Shown here: positions 48,279 through 62,009 of the stretch, piece by piece
How positions within the stretch are numbered: position 1 is the first letter of the stretch
Layout: each line of letters opens with the position of its first letter
Origin: Jacaranda mimosifolia
Lineage: Eukaryota > Streptophyta > Magnoliopsida > Lamiales > Bignoniaceae
Direction of reading: 5' to 3'
Assembly: GCA_018894105.1 (NCBI GenBank)
Contig: CM032118.1
Location: 28,190,690-28,254,689, forward strand
DNA: 64,000 bases
The notes under the pieces: model-generated
The model's database searches: none
What the model was told of the DNA's origin: nothing
Seen by the model: the letters and a program-made list of their open reading frames with translations, nothing else
Position numbers and translations under genes: made by a program

Positions 48279-51200
48279 TCAATTTTCATTAGAATATTTG
48301 GAGTCATTAGTCTCATCATCAAATCCATCTTCATCATCGCTAGATAATGTATGTTCTTCCTCGTCATCACTAATTATACCATCTACATGTTGTACATCCG
48401 ATCTATTAACATCTTCTAAAGGATTATTACAATCTACAAAATCCTCTAACAAATTACCTAAATTCACTACATCAACATGTGATGGAGTATCATTTTGATA
48501 AGCGACTTCTAACGAATCTTCAATTTCAACTCGATATCTAACTTTTGTTTTTATAACAACCAACCAATTGACTTTGTCCCTAATTCTTTTGGGATAAGGA
48601 ACATAGTAAGCTTGATGCACTTGTTGGACAATTATAAATGGTTCGTACTTTCTACACCTTCCCCTTTCCCTAACTTCAACAATATTCTTGATGCTCTATA
48701 CAAGTTCCTCTCACAAGAGTTGGATCACACCACTCGCGATGGAATAGAACTACCTTCTTTTTAAGTTATTCTGAGTATTCTAACTTAACCACATTCTTTA
48801 ATTTCCTATAATAGCCATCCTTATCACCAACTCTATCGACTCCCTTCACCCATACACTACTATTCATTGTTTTTTCCATGACTCCATACATCTATGTGGA
48901 ACTCAAATCCATTTATCAAGTATTTGGGCGATGTCTTAACTTATCTGTTAGGGCCCCAAGCCAAGTCATGCAAGATTGGATTTGTTATTCATTGCTTGGG
49001 TTATGAATTTATCATTTATCACATAAATTGCTAGTTTTGATAGAAGTTTTTTTAATAAATCTATCATTGATCATGTTATGCATAATGAAATTAATATAAA
49101 CATACTTACATAGGTCTTAAACCAATAGACAAATTCATTTTCAATCCTCGCATTGAAATCTGTATCGCTGACCTTGAAGTATTCCACAAAATAACTACAT
49201 CATCGTATTTCAGAATTAATTAGAAAAAAAAAAGTATCTACCTTCAACGAAATTGACAGCACTACTAGTAAGTTGAATGACTTAATAAAGGTAATCTTTA
49301 ATCTCTTCACAGTTAAGCAACACCTACAGTGCTATAGGTCAAAGCTCAACATTGCTAAAATACTTAGTTGTGCAGGCACCAGAGGCACGACTGACTGATT
49401 GAAAATAGACAAACCAAGTGGACAATCGTTATTTTTACTGTCATCATTCCAACCTAGTCTCATCCTCAAAGAATGTACATGCAACTGGAAGTAGTAGGAG
49501 CAAAAATTAGATGTCTCTCTATAAACAAATGCCTCACAAAATAGATCCTTCCACTTTTGTCTTTCGCTTCATAGTTTTTTTGAGTCTGCCAATTAAGCTC
49601 TCTAAGTGTAATATAAATAATACTTTAGAGTTATATAATGTAAAGTATTTTAACAATTTCAATAATTTAGCATCTAAATAAAAATATTATTTTACCTTTC
49701 AAATGGATACATCCATTGATATTGAACTGATCCTTCATTTCTTGCCTTTTTTATTAAATGGATCCGTAGATACTCCATGCAATCGAAAGATGCCAGAGGA
49801 AAAATCCTTTCTCAGTTGCACAAAATTATAGGAATACTTTTCTGTATTCTATCCAAGTCATCGTGCCTTAAAGTTATAGAACATAAGTCCTTAAAAAACT
49901 GACTAAGCTCAGCCAAAGGCTTCCATATATGGTTCGACAGTTCTTTAAATGCGATTGGTAGTAATTGCTTCAAGAAGATGTGACAAATATAGCTTTTCAG
50001 TCCATAGATCATTTGCCTATATGTGTCATCACTCCTAGGTAGATTAGAAGAATATCCACTAGGCATTCGTAATTACTTCACCCATTCACTTACAGTTTTC
50101 CTTTAGAATTAACTCAAGCTCACGCCTTCAACAATACACATTCAAGTCGAAGCGAGCTTTAACATTATCATTAGTTTTTTCCTTGATGTCAATGATAATG
50201 TTGAAAAATATTGTTAAACACATTCTTCTCTATGTGCATAACATATAAAATATGTCTCAAATAAATCAATCTTTCAATAAGGCAATTACCAAAATATACT
50301 CTGTTTGGTCCAATTGTGTTGAACACCATATTCAGTAACCTTGGGCAAACCGTATACCAAATCCCATAATTGCTCTCCATTCAGCAAGAGAGAAGGAGAA
50401 TATTTCTCAATCTAATTCTTTAAAAAACTGATAGTGTTTCTCCTGAATTGATAATCATGGTCTTAGAATTGTTGATGGCAGTCAAACCAATAGTTCTTTC
50501 AACCATTTTCCAGTGAGAATGCTTTTGAATGTTTACTATCATATGGGCAAGCCAATCTACTTGCTGTCATCCACGGAGATAGCAAACTATAAGTTGAGAA
50601 ATCATTTATTGTCCACATCAAACAATCCTCATGATAAAATATTACTTCGTGCTAGCATCAGAAGTGAGAACACTTGAAGTCCAAAGCTCATTCAATTCAT
50701 CAATTAAATGCTCTAGGTAGACATTTATGATGGCTTTTTGGATTTCTTGGCCCTGGAATAATGTATGACAAAAATATATATAGCGATGTTATACACATTT
50801 CAAGAGGCAAATTATATGATGTCATTATGACAGACCAACATGAATACAATTATGCAGATTGAGTGAAATAGGTAAATCCATCAGCATATAAACTAAGCCT
50901 CACATTTCTAGGGTTATTTGCAAAGTCAGGATGTGTTATATCGAACTATTTTTAAGCATTCCGATCTTATGGATGACACATGACACATTCTGCTCATTGG
51001 TTGTGATGCTATATCATGTGAGATGCTGAGTTCATCGATGTATATAGCCTTTGCAACCTACGAATAAGAGGTACATAGTGCATTCTTTTCACTGACATAT
51101 CTCAAAGCTTTTGTTTACCCCTTGTCCGATTCGAGATTGCACTTAGGTGCTCCACTAAGTATACATTGATTGTTATTTGCATCTTCTTTGCAATACAACA

Positions 51201-51910
51201 TGCATCCATTAACATAACAATCAATTTTTTTGGTCATCAAGCTGAGCTTACTAACTAGGTTTAGTGCTTCATAGTAATTAGTAGGTACACCACTCCCTCG
51301 TGGTGTGGCCTCAGACATTAGTTAGAGCATATGATCCATTACATTATGAGCTATATTATAGTCACGCTTAATGCTAAGCATTTTCATAGCAATGGATGAA
51401 GGAGAGTGCATTTCACTTTTATCCTACAATTATTGATTGTATTTGGATAGCAGATTATAAAACCTTTGAGCATCTTCATTGGGTTCTTTGCCATTGTCAA
51501 TGGTGCACCATTATACCTTTAATTAATCCTCGCTGCATTATATACCATTTTTGTATATCTATGCAGCTCACCAGGATACTGATCATGTTGACCACTAGAT
51601 GATGCGCTATAATCAAATGTATACTTATATGTTTGCATGTAAGGCTCTAACTCTCCATGGTCTGTCCAGTAATAATAATTTTCCCAAAATCCTACATAAT
51701 ATAAGTGCATCTTAACTTCGTCGGGTTTTAACAATTAACATTTCATTTCACGCCATTTGTAGGGGCACCTAATGTTCCCATGTCTCGAAAACTAGGGTAA
51801 ACTACATGCATGATTAATTAGTTCCTCAGCCTTATCCATAAACTCCTGCCTAATTCCAGGATACAACTTATTGAATCCAAACTCTATGTGGAGGAATACT
51901 ATCCATCTAC
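48279..51910 (-). pseudogene. Decayed CACTA transposase (TNP2 type)
   Basis: On the minus strand, domains appear in family order from 51910 downward. First is the transposase-associated zinc domain (EELINHACS, then a CPY remnant of its Cys cluster, about 51740-51910). Next come the transposase region with DEVKMHLYYVGFWENYYYW (51519-51734), NYYEALNLVSKLSL and CYVNGCMLYCKEDA (51115-51318), and the VMHIEKNVFNNIF block (50189-50380). The CACTA C-terminal blocks follow: PSGYSSNLPR and KQLLPIAFKEL (49812-50066) and AYYVPYPKR and NWLVVIKTK (48279-48620), with an Asp/Glu-rich tail. Frames are separated by stops and shifts. The protein would bind the subterminal repeats and cut the ends; this copy is dead. 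Confidence 0.88.
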
Positions 51911-53832
51911 ATTATTAGAAAAATTATGCTACTGATATTAAAGGATGTGTTAATGTATGTCAAATTAATTACTCATACTTTTTCTTCATTAAAAGTAGGG
52001 TTTACTTTCATAATTATAAAAAAGATTACTGGAAACTAAAGATTTTCAAATGCTTCATTGCTAGTCAATTATATTTAGGCATATTTATAAAGACATATAT
52101 CATAGAACACTATAAAAGAACCATCAATATCAAAACACCCTATTACTCCATACACATGCAAGCAACCGATAATTCAATAGCAACAAATAGGAAGGCTTCA
52201 TCCCTTCCCTCGAAGTCCATCTTCCAACTTAAACCACTAATTGTAAATTCTATACTTTGCACATGATTACTATTCATAAAGACATAAAATCTCCATCAGA
52301 ATAATCCATGTACATAATAGAAAAGCGTGCTTAACTTATCAAAATATGAAGCATATAAGCACCTCATGGAAACGAACATACAAAAATATTGGATATCAAC
52401 AACTAAACTACATATATATTACAATTAAAAAGAATAGTTATAAATTAATTCAATGAGAACTTTCTAAGTATAAAAAATTAATGACACGCACTTATATACA
52501 TATTATATCATAGTTTCTAAATTCATTGATAATTAACAAACACATAACAACTAATAAGATTTCAAATTAATATCAAATAGGCAATTAAATCATACATTGA
52601 CATAAAGGTACATAAATTTACTAATTAATTCCTAAATTGAACAAACACTAAATTAACAAATAAAGCCCTAAGATATAAACATCTAAAACCCTGAACACAT
52701 ATTAATGAATTAAAACAACATAAACCAATGTAATGCCTAAGTTAGTATCTAATATCTACAAAATTAAAACTATAAACCATGATGTATCAATCATTTTCAA
52801 TATTCATAAAAACATATACATAAAACGTAAAACACTATAAACTAATTTAATCCATAAACTAAAACCTTCACCTAACTTGTAATGAAAATATAATTAATTC
52901 TCAAACAATATAAATACATACATATATATACACTAATCGGGGCCGTGTTCATTGGAATGATTGAATGCATATTTTTTCTATATATATATATATATATATA
53001 TTTGAATATATGAATTTTCCAAATTATGTTCTATTTATTATATTTTTTTATACAATAGCAGAATAGAACATTTGATTCAAAGTTTGATTTGTAAATATGA
53101 ATGAATCACATAAGTTTCTATTTGGAAAAGTAATTTTTGCAAGAGTTCTCACATGAAAGAAACAGTTAAAAAACAAGGGTTGCACAAGATAAATAAATGG
53201 GTCCAGAAAGCAAAGAATGCAATTTTAGAATCTTCTATTCCTGCAAAATGTATTGGTAAATTATTTCGTAAAAAGAAAATGTAGTTAGCAATTTTATCTT
53301 GCATTTTTTGAATATTTCTTTCTATTGGAACAATAATTCAATTTATTTAAAAATTTTCTCTGTATATAAACGAAATGCAACAAAACACACTTATTTTTTC
53401 CTTGAACTTTATAAACTAATAATATTAGAAAATATTTTTATTTAAACATGAAGTACTAAGGTTACTAAATAATTAACTTAACATATATATTTGCAAGTAA
53501 GAGAGCATACGATTGCACAACGGATAGTAATTTACAAAAACATGTACTTCACTCCAAATAAGTTCCCAAACAATAAGTTTTGAAATAACAAAAGTTTTGG
53601 TTCATCCAGTTTAAGTAATATCATCTGTTGTTCTTTCAATGAATCATGGTGTTCAATAACGATCAAGAAACATTTTTATCTTGCTACCTACAAAACTTAA
53701 GTACGAACATCAACATACTTCATCATAGTGATTAGGACTAAATTGAAAGTTCATTTTTCAAAAGAAAAAGCAAGATGAGCAAGTTTCTGGATCCCATCAT
53801 CAAAAAGCTAGATGGTAGTATCCTAGAATACT
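51911..53832. other. AT-rich non-coding stretch
   Basis: No gene was found. An (AT)n run lies at 52979-53000. GGGGCCGTGTTCATTGG at about 52938 resembles the end of a small DNA transposon, but no matching inverted end was seen. Part of this stretch may be the 5' side of the CACTA element. Confidence 0.45.
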
Positions 53833-54983
53833 TCATTCTTCTACAGTGCTGCCATCAAATGTGCTTTCTTCTTCATTGCCATCATCTAAAATCAATAGAA
53901 GAGCAAAAATATAGTTAAATTTATTCAGCTAAAAGTAAGATTGAAATAATATATAAATAAAATGTATCTAAATCTGTTGCAATTTGCTTCATTTTTTTGC
54001 TAGGATTAGAACAACCTACTTCTCATTCTTCCTCTGTGTAGAATTTGTAAGAAAATAGCACCAATTATTAACACACTACATTAATCCATACCACTTGAAT
54101 ATTAAAATAAAAATATGCTCATCACACTATATAGTATTATTCATCTACTAACCAATAGAAAGCAAATATTTCGCCATTCGAGGCTTTTCAACATTTGAAC
54201 TTCCAGCATGCTTCCTGTATAATCGGTGATATGAACCACACATCCAAATTGTCCCTCAACATTCTCAGTTAAATTTATGATAGTGTATTGGGCATGTAAA
54301 CCATCATGTCTTGACTTGTAATATCTCTTCAATTTTATCAAAAACATCACTTTTTGTATGCTAGCATTCATTTCAACAAGAGATGGTAAAGTACCCTACA
54401 AATATAGAGTATTATATATCAATTGTCACATTTATGAGAAAATTTAACAAACTAAGTGCCATACAACTTACAACATTGTGCATTTTCATTGCCATATACG
54501 CATTCATATTCATTATCTTGATAGCATTTTCACTGAATATAACTTCTTCTAAAGAACTAGTCTCGTCAACAATGTTAGCAACGACCAATTCCTTATATAA
54601 TTAATCTAATAATAACATAACATTCACTAATTACATAATTGAAAGCCAAAGTTTTTCTTTACATTAATATGCAAAAACATCAGATACTAAGTATGTAAAC
54701 AAAATTCATAAACAAATTAATAAATTATTATAAATGTAATGTATCTTGGTTTAGCAAGAGTAGTTTTCCCACACTTATGACAATCGATCGTCCAATCACA
54801 TTCAACTGCATAAGAAGTATGGCAATTCTCACACGTCATGTAGTAAAATTTTTGATCCCCATTGCTTACTTTATTTAGCTTTCAAAATAAATCTTTCAAT
54901 TTGTAAATAAGATAATTAAAAATCTTATAGATAATTAATTAATATACAAAGTGCAGCTAAAAAGATACATTATTTGTGCAATA

Positions 54984-55992
54984 TGTTAGAAATGGGTCTT
55001 TAAATATCTAAGTAGGCTCAAAGCATTAGTTTCTAAGAAATTGGTTATCTTTGTAAATTACACCATGGGTAGATATCAATAATGTGATTAAGTAGCCAAA
55101 ATCTATTTCTAGTAAATGAGAAATTAATGATCAAATTGAGCTACTTGATAGTTGATTAAGAAGACTAGGAAAGACGCCAATGGGTTGGGAAAAGAGAAAC
55201 TCTATCCGACATTAGAAGTTGAGTAAAAGGTGGACTAAAATAAATAACTCAAGTGTGGAGGTAAGAGATTGGCCCTTGGGCATACCACAAGTCCACGCAT
55301 GCATGCGCCTGCTGCCGGCCCATCTGACAGGCTAGGGAGGCTAGGCTGGGTTGGGCTTAGCGTGGCATGGTAGTGGTAGTGGTAGTGGGCTTGGGTTTGG
55401 ATTAAATTAAAGTAGGTCTTCAGTCAAGTATTCACTTTTTGGACAAAATTCCATTTGGGACTGATTTAATTTTGGCCCAACTAATTAATTCTCTCCAACT
55501 CTTTCCAGACTATTAAGTTTCATTATGTGGAATAACTGGAAAAATGAGTGAATGTCATAAAATTACAAATAAGTGTATGGGAAATAGAAAATGTGTAAAC
55601 CTCCAGTATAAGATGCATCTAGACTGCATCCTTCAACCTGCCTACATTGGAAAAGTAGCAACTACTTTGAAAAATGGCAGCTAATTTTGAACGCCTTTCA
55701 ACTGCATCTTTGGCTCTTTAAATTAGTCCCATATCTACGTTATTCCATTCCAACATTTTTATATACAACATCTTCTGCATTGTCAAGTAACAAAAAGAGA
55801 GCTTCAATATGCTAAGGTTCAAGTGGTCAAACAGTGTGTAATGCTGTTACTGTTTGATATAATCATTATATCCTGGGAGACGATAGCCAACTTGCCGTTT
55901 GCGCTAGTGTGGGCTAATTTCTCTTAAAGACAGAGAGCATCATTCTCGCTTTGACTACCTACTGATCATGGATTTCTACTACCAAAACAACA
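54984..55992. mobile_element. Copia-type solo LTR inside the RPA-like gene
   Basis: This roughly 1 kb segment is richer in G and C than its surroundings. It begins TGTTAGAAATGGG and ends AACAACA, with flanks CAATA (54979-54983) and TAATA (55993-55997), a 5-bp duplication with one change. The last 150 bases, with GGGAGACGATAGCC and GCGCTAGTGTGGGC, have the look of a copia LTR end on the + strand. No internal domain is present. A (GGTAGT)n run lies near 55365. Confidence 0.65.
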
Positions 55993-56458
55993 TAATAAAT
56001 ATATGCCAAGTGCATGTTTGAAAGGATTCATCTTTATAACAAATTAGGAAAAGCATACATTTTCAAATCTGACCACATCAACAACAATGTAGAATTTTAA
56101 GACAATTGGAATTATGCTTTGTTGCACTTTCATCATATTCTCAATCTACATTAGAGCTTCAACTATTACATGTTGATTGTTTGCACGTCTATTTTATATA
56201 TATATAACACATTTTCAAAAACAGTTATAAAGAAAGTAAAATATATTATAAAGATTACTTTAAAAGACAAACCACATTCTTAGCCTATGTGCATCTAGTT
56301 CTACTAGGTCAATTGTAATCCTGGTTAATGGAATTGATTAGAGTGAAACTCCTATAAACCATAATTTTGTTATAATTATCACTGCTAATAAATTAAAAAA
56401 TTATTTTATATAAAAGCTAACTTGTTTTATCTATGAGCAACAATTATACTAAAGTATT

Positions 56459-56480
56459 TTCACACACACACACACACACA
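56459..56480. repeat. (CA)n microsatellite
   Basis: A run of CACACA of about 21 bases lies inside an intron-like part of the RPA-like gene. Confidence 0.9.
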
Positions 56481-58084
56481 AATAAAAATAATGAGAAGAA
56501 CTGCTTAATTTTGTTGCACATATAATTGGCATTTGCTCAACTGAAGGCATTATGACACCACTTTTTGAAACCGCAATACTGTTCCAAAGTGATAGAATCG
56601 AAGGTCTTTTCCTAATAAATTATCAAATAAGGTACAAAAATAATTCGGCCTCTAAAGTAAATCGCATTACTACTAATAATAAAATACTTAAAATTATTAA
56701 TAGAATAAAAGGATAAGTACCATGGTCATGATTAAGAAGAGCAAATTCATGAATTGTGAATGTTTTACGAGCGTTTCCAATGGTACATTACTCAAACTTC
56801 TTAATAAAAATGGCAAGAACAACTAATGCCCCTGAAAAAACTAAAATAAAGTTAGTAATACTTTACACATATATAAACAAAAGGGAAAAATATATATAGG
56901 ATAAGATCAAATTTAAACTGACAAACAATCACTTCCTTCTCAGATGGAATCAAAGCATTGAATGGTTGAAAACTTGGAACAATGATTGCTGATGGAATAA
57001 TATCCACTAACTCTTTTCTACTAACTGTTCTTGGAGTTATTGTCCATGTATATTTTTTACCATAATTCTCATAAGGTTAGCAATGGAAACTCGAGCATTT
57101 GGAATGACATATGTATCAAACAATGTCAATGTTTTTTCAAACTATCTAATTACGGTGTCAAATATGGTTGTAAGTATTTTGGTGTCCTACAACCAAAAAG
57201 AACAAATAATAATTCATTAGTATTTAATAAAATGCAGAATATTCTTAAAATCCTAAAATTTAGTTCTAATCTTATATTATATTCAGATTTAAAATAAACA
57301 TAATTTCAATTCTATAAATCATTATAATCCAAACTAAAATAAAAAGAGCTTAATTATAGTTGTTAGATAAAAAATAGAGTCATAAAAACATATTTCTATA
57401 TTGTAAATATGATAAAATAAATTTGCTTATGTTAATCTAATTGCATTGTGGTACCAAATTATTCAATTTATAAATAAAAGAAACTACAATTCAAGTTTCT
57501 TTTTTATGAATAAAAAAAATATAATTATCAAAATGAGTACAATATATTTTATTCTAAAGAATATTATGATGTTACTGATTAGTTTAAAATTTATAACAGC
57601 TAATAAATTAAAAAAATATACATTCTTATTATTTATACTAACAATTTTGCAATAGACTTTTTCTAGAATAAAGTATAAATATTATTAATATTGATATATT
57701 ACCATTTCATCAACTAAAGAAAAGTATTGATATCTTTTTGGGTTGCGGTTTGACTGACGCTTTGCATTTTTCAATTCAACCAATACCTTCACACTCCAAC
57801 TATTCAACATAGGAGTAACATCATTAACGTCATCATCCACAATTTTTACAACCGAAGAAACAATAATATGTTAATAAAATAGTTAGAAACAAACAAAATC
57901 TAGCATAAATACAAACTACACATATAAAAATTTACACTTAAATAAAATAAATAAAGTTAAAAATTAAATTAAAAATAATGAAAAAAGTAGAGAAAAAAAA
58001 ATAATAAACACCTCTATTTATAAGTTAAAATATTTCTTGATAAACAATATTTTTCATCTATTGTTGAATACCATATTAATTCAA

Positions 58085-58225
58085 TTATGGTTCTATAAGA
58101 ACTTTGACTGAAGAGGCTTTTTTTGCACGAGATAATGCAACATATAATTGCTCATGAGAAAACACGAGATAAGACAAATAAATTCCCACATAATCAAGTG
58201 TTTATCCTTGAGCTTTATTGATTCC
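58085..58225 (-). pseudogene. C-terminus of a Pif1-type helicase, Helitron-like
   Basis: Read on the minus strand, 47 codons give GINKAQG, one in-frame stop, then TLDYVGIYLSYLVFSHEQL and YVALSRAKK, followed by SSVKVLIEP and a stop at 58085-58087. These are helicase motifs V and VI as found at the end of the Rep/helicase protein of plant Helitrons (usual form VFSHGQLYVALSR). The segment upstream on the minus strand is not recognisable, so the rest of the helicase is deleted or too diverged. The RPA-like gene follows about 220 bases downstream in the same direction. Confidence 0.75.
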
Positions 58226-61200
58226 TCAACACTACAAAATTCAGATGTTATTCCCAATGATGATTTGGATCCTTCAATGCAATCCCAATATTATTTTCTA
58301 TGATGCTTAAGTAACCTTACTTTCTTTTCAAGAAGCATGTTTTGATAAGCCTCATTTGCTTTTTCTCTACGTTTCCTTTCCCTCTCTTCAGTTCAATCCA
58401 TTTGGTGGTTGTCACATTTTATGTTCAATTATATAAAATAAGATGACCAATTAAATGAAGAGCATAAATTTAAAAGCCTAATCAACATAAGAAGCATAAA
58501 ATAATATAATTTGATTCTTACAAAGCAACTACAATATTTATACTCAATATGGCATAAAATAAATAACTACTTAACATAATAAATATTAGAACACATTGAA
58601 TCACATAAAACTACTTTCATACATAAAATAAAAAAACACCACAGAAACACCATAAATGAAATACTAATAATCAACAAAAATCTTTCAATCAAAAACACAT
58701 GTAAATATAAAAACTATAACAAAAGGAAATAATATTAAAGTTAATAAATGCAACCGCACATCAAAAATAAAGAAAATTATAACAAAAATTAAAGTAAACC
58801 AAGCATTTCAAAAAAATTATCCAAAAGCATCCCAAAAAGATACTTACTTGACAGCCAAAGTGAACACCAAAAAGGTCATCTGCAACTCCAAATACAGCAA
58901 CAACTTCAAAAAAAAAAAAAAATAATAAAGTAAAAAAATCAGATTTAAAAAAAAAAAGGCAAAATATTTTTTAAAAATCCCAAATTTAACACCCTAATAT
59001 ATAAAGCAGATAGTTTATAAATATGAATATAGACAAATAAACTAAAAAGTAATATATGCAATAAAACAAATTAACAAAAAATAGGAATTAAAGAATAAAA
59101 TTAAAATCTAAAATTTTTATCAACAGATTCAAGATCCTGATATGCTATACTAAATATAAATATGCAATCAATAGAACAATAACTTATTTCAACACCCAAA
59201 AAAAAAAAAAAAGTACACCATAAATTATATCAAGAACAAAAAGAGACCTGAAAAGAAATTTGAATTTGCAAAACTTTATCAATACATGTAAAATCTAAAT
59301 GACCTTTGCTGGATAAATAAAAAATATATTTTCAATAAGAATTAGATTTAGAACCATTCGGTTACTTTAGATAAGCAATGCACATTAAAATAGTTCACTG
59401 AAATATTTTTTTTCCAAAAAATAAACATGTATCATTGTATTCCAATTTAATTGTTAACACCTAAAATAAAATGATAAGTAAAATAAATTATCAACAACAA
59501 AAAAAAAATTATCACCAAAACAAACAATAAATAAAACCCAGCTATAATAAAGAGAGAAAAACTAATTCTTGACAAACTATAAAATCAGTAAAATTTTTAG
59601 AGAATCCACAAATTATCAATACTCATTTTTTCACCCAAACAACTTTTGAAACAAAAATATATTTTGCCTACTTCTTTCAAGTATCTCAAACAAAAATGTA
59701 TTATCACAACAACATATTGTTACATTAAAACTAAAATTCTTACACAACAATTATTTATCATACCCTCTATTATTTTTCTTAAAATATCAGCTATAAATAA
59801 ATAAGATTAATTGTTTAATTTTCTTCACAAAAAATCAGTATTAAATAAAAATTATTACAATAACTTTAAATCATTAATATGAAAGTACAAACACTCAATT
59901 CAATATAAATATATATTTTAACAACTATCTTAGAGAAAATACTCGAACAACACAACAAATGCTCATATAATACAATTAATGTCACTAAAATTGACTAAAA
60001 AACAATGAACACCTAAAAAATCAATAGCTAAACTCATTTAACTCATAACAAACTTCATAAATCATAAAGAAAGCGTGAAGACTAACCTGTGTTTTTATCA
60101 TAATGCAATATAAAGAATAATAGCCATACCTAAAAAAGAAAGATCACAATTAGATGGAGACAAATTGTAAAAAAGAAAAAAAAATCATTAGTTATATATA
60201 AACTGGGAAAGTCAAAGGAAAAAAAGGAACATATACTTCTCATTAACTGCTCTGACCACAAAATAGATATTTATAATCTCTATAAAGGGCTAATGAAAAA
60301 AATAACAGCACAAAGTTCAAGTAACAATGAATACAGAAGCATAAATACAATAATGAAATAAAATTTTATTTCAACACAATTGCAAGTAGCAACACATTTT
60401 CAAAAACAAAAAATTAGTTATTGGCATCCGTATACCTAAAACATCCATCACTTCCCAACTTCAATAACCATATCAATTGTTAACCCATATAATTAAACAT
60501 TAGATACTATATTAAAAATAGACAAATATAAAATTTTGATACTAAAGCATTAATTATATAACTCAAGTTCTTGAATTGTAAAAATGAATATTTAAAGATT
60601 ACCAACCTTTATAAACAAAGAACCTAGCCCAACTCCTATGGCAAACTTTAATGCCAAGAGAGTAAGAGAATCAACACAATAACCTAACTAACAAAATATA
60701 AAATCAAAGTAAATATCCATATTATATAAAAGAATGATGAAAAAAATAACATAAAAATGTAAAGAACAGATTGCATATATCTCATATATAAATAAAATAT
60801 AATCCAAAAAATATCTATACTAAATACAATCAATAAGAAAAGAAAAGAAAATTCTTGGGAGAAACCTATATATATACTAATAAAAACTTAGAGCAAGCCC
60901 CAAACAAACAAATACCCTAAAAGCCAAAAAGCAAAGATCATGTAGAACCAATTAAACATACCCAACACCCAAAATATGAGTAAACTATTTTAAGATTCCA
61001 GCCTCCCCACCCCCACCTACCCCAAAAAATAACATGACAGATATTAGAAATCCATAACTAAATCAAACCCTTCACATTGCTAAGTAAGAAAACAAACCAT
61101 TGAAAAATCCTACCAAACATAACAATCCAGCAAACAACAACCCTCTTTTTTTCAAAAAGCTTGCCTGTATGCTAACTCTTAACTAAATAAAAAAACTAAT

Positions 61201-62009
61201 CAAACTGACCATGAGGAAGAAGCACAAACCATCAACCATACACAAATAATATATCTAAATCCAATACCCAAAAACGTTACACTACCTAAAAACAAATCTA
61301 AAAATGAAGCACATAAATTCAACAAAAAGATTAACCTACCCAAACAACAAATCTGAAAGTAATGGAACTAAAAAAAAGAGAAATAGAAACAAAAAGAAAA
61401 CAAAAACGCTAATTTAAGAAAACCCTAAAAATGGTAACACTGTACAATAAACATAAAACTAACAAGACCATCACAAAATAGAAACAGGAACAAAAGACAA
61501 ACCACATAAAGTAAATAAAGGAAACTCATGAGAAAGACCAAATTTCACAACCTAACCAACTAATTGGCTTCTAACAAATAAGAAAAGTAGACAAACTTAA
61601 ACTAAACTAAACTCAATAACCCAACGCAAGATAGCAAACAAGAAATATTCTAAACCAAACTAGCGTACCACAAGGACAAATATCTAGTAAACTGTGGTAA
61701 ATTAACAATTAAATTAGCTAAACTAACAAAAAATAATAGGAAATAAAGAAAATCATTTATCTCGTGTGGCTGGGAAAAACACCATATATTGTAGCGATTG
61801 TCACCATATAGAAAACTCTAATTTCATAGAGAGGAACCATGTCACTTTGCAAAGAGAAGAACCAAAATTTTATCTCAAAAAATCTACAATTATTAGTGGT
61901 GAAACAATAAAAACACCAACCAAAAGACATGCACATGCTTTTAAAAATAAGACTCTCCATAAATTTTTTAAATTTACAAAAAACCAAAAAACCAATACAG
62001 CATGAATTT
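58226..62009. other. Long A-biased non-coding stretch
   Basis: No gene was found in 3.8 kb. The + strand is dominated by A and by AAATAAA, ACAAAA and CAATAA motifs, with T much rarer than A over most of 58430-61750; the minus strand is therefore T-rich, like plant introns. Poly-A runs occur at 58909-58923 and near 59203. Overlapping frames at 61757-62020 on both strands have no recognisable domain. Confidence 0.5.

Larger units (their letters stand above)
53833..57860 (-). pseudogene. RPA-like single-strand DNA-binding protein gene, Helitron type, intron-containing and disrupted
   Basis: Several pieces in order on the minus strand match the large subunit of replication protein A. A first exon (about 57860-57703) reads PMLNSWSVKVLVELK and PKRYQYFSLVDEM and ends at a GT donor. 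The next exon (57186 downward) reads KILTTIFDTVIR, an in-frame TAG, then FEKTLTLFDTYVIPNARVS, the end of an OB-fold. Further on are a zinc ribbon with two CxxC pairs (CENC and CHKC, about 54860-54755) and the last OB-fold (54371-54141), ending EEESTFDGSTVEE before TGA at 53833-53835. Plant Helitrons carry such RPA-like genes beside the Rep/helicase gene, and a Pif1-type helicase end lies just upstream (58085-58225). A solo LTR (54984-55992) sits inside. A host RPA gene fragment is the alternative. Confidence 0.68.

Noticed and set aside
52938..53600. GGGGCCGTGTTCATTGG, like the end of a small DNA transposon
   Set aside because: No convincing inverted partner or target duplication could be found in the next kilobase.
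58228..58240. CACTACAAAA at 58229, like a CACTA terminus
   Set aside because: It lacks a partner end and subterminal repeats and lies just beside the helicase fragment; a chance match is likely.
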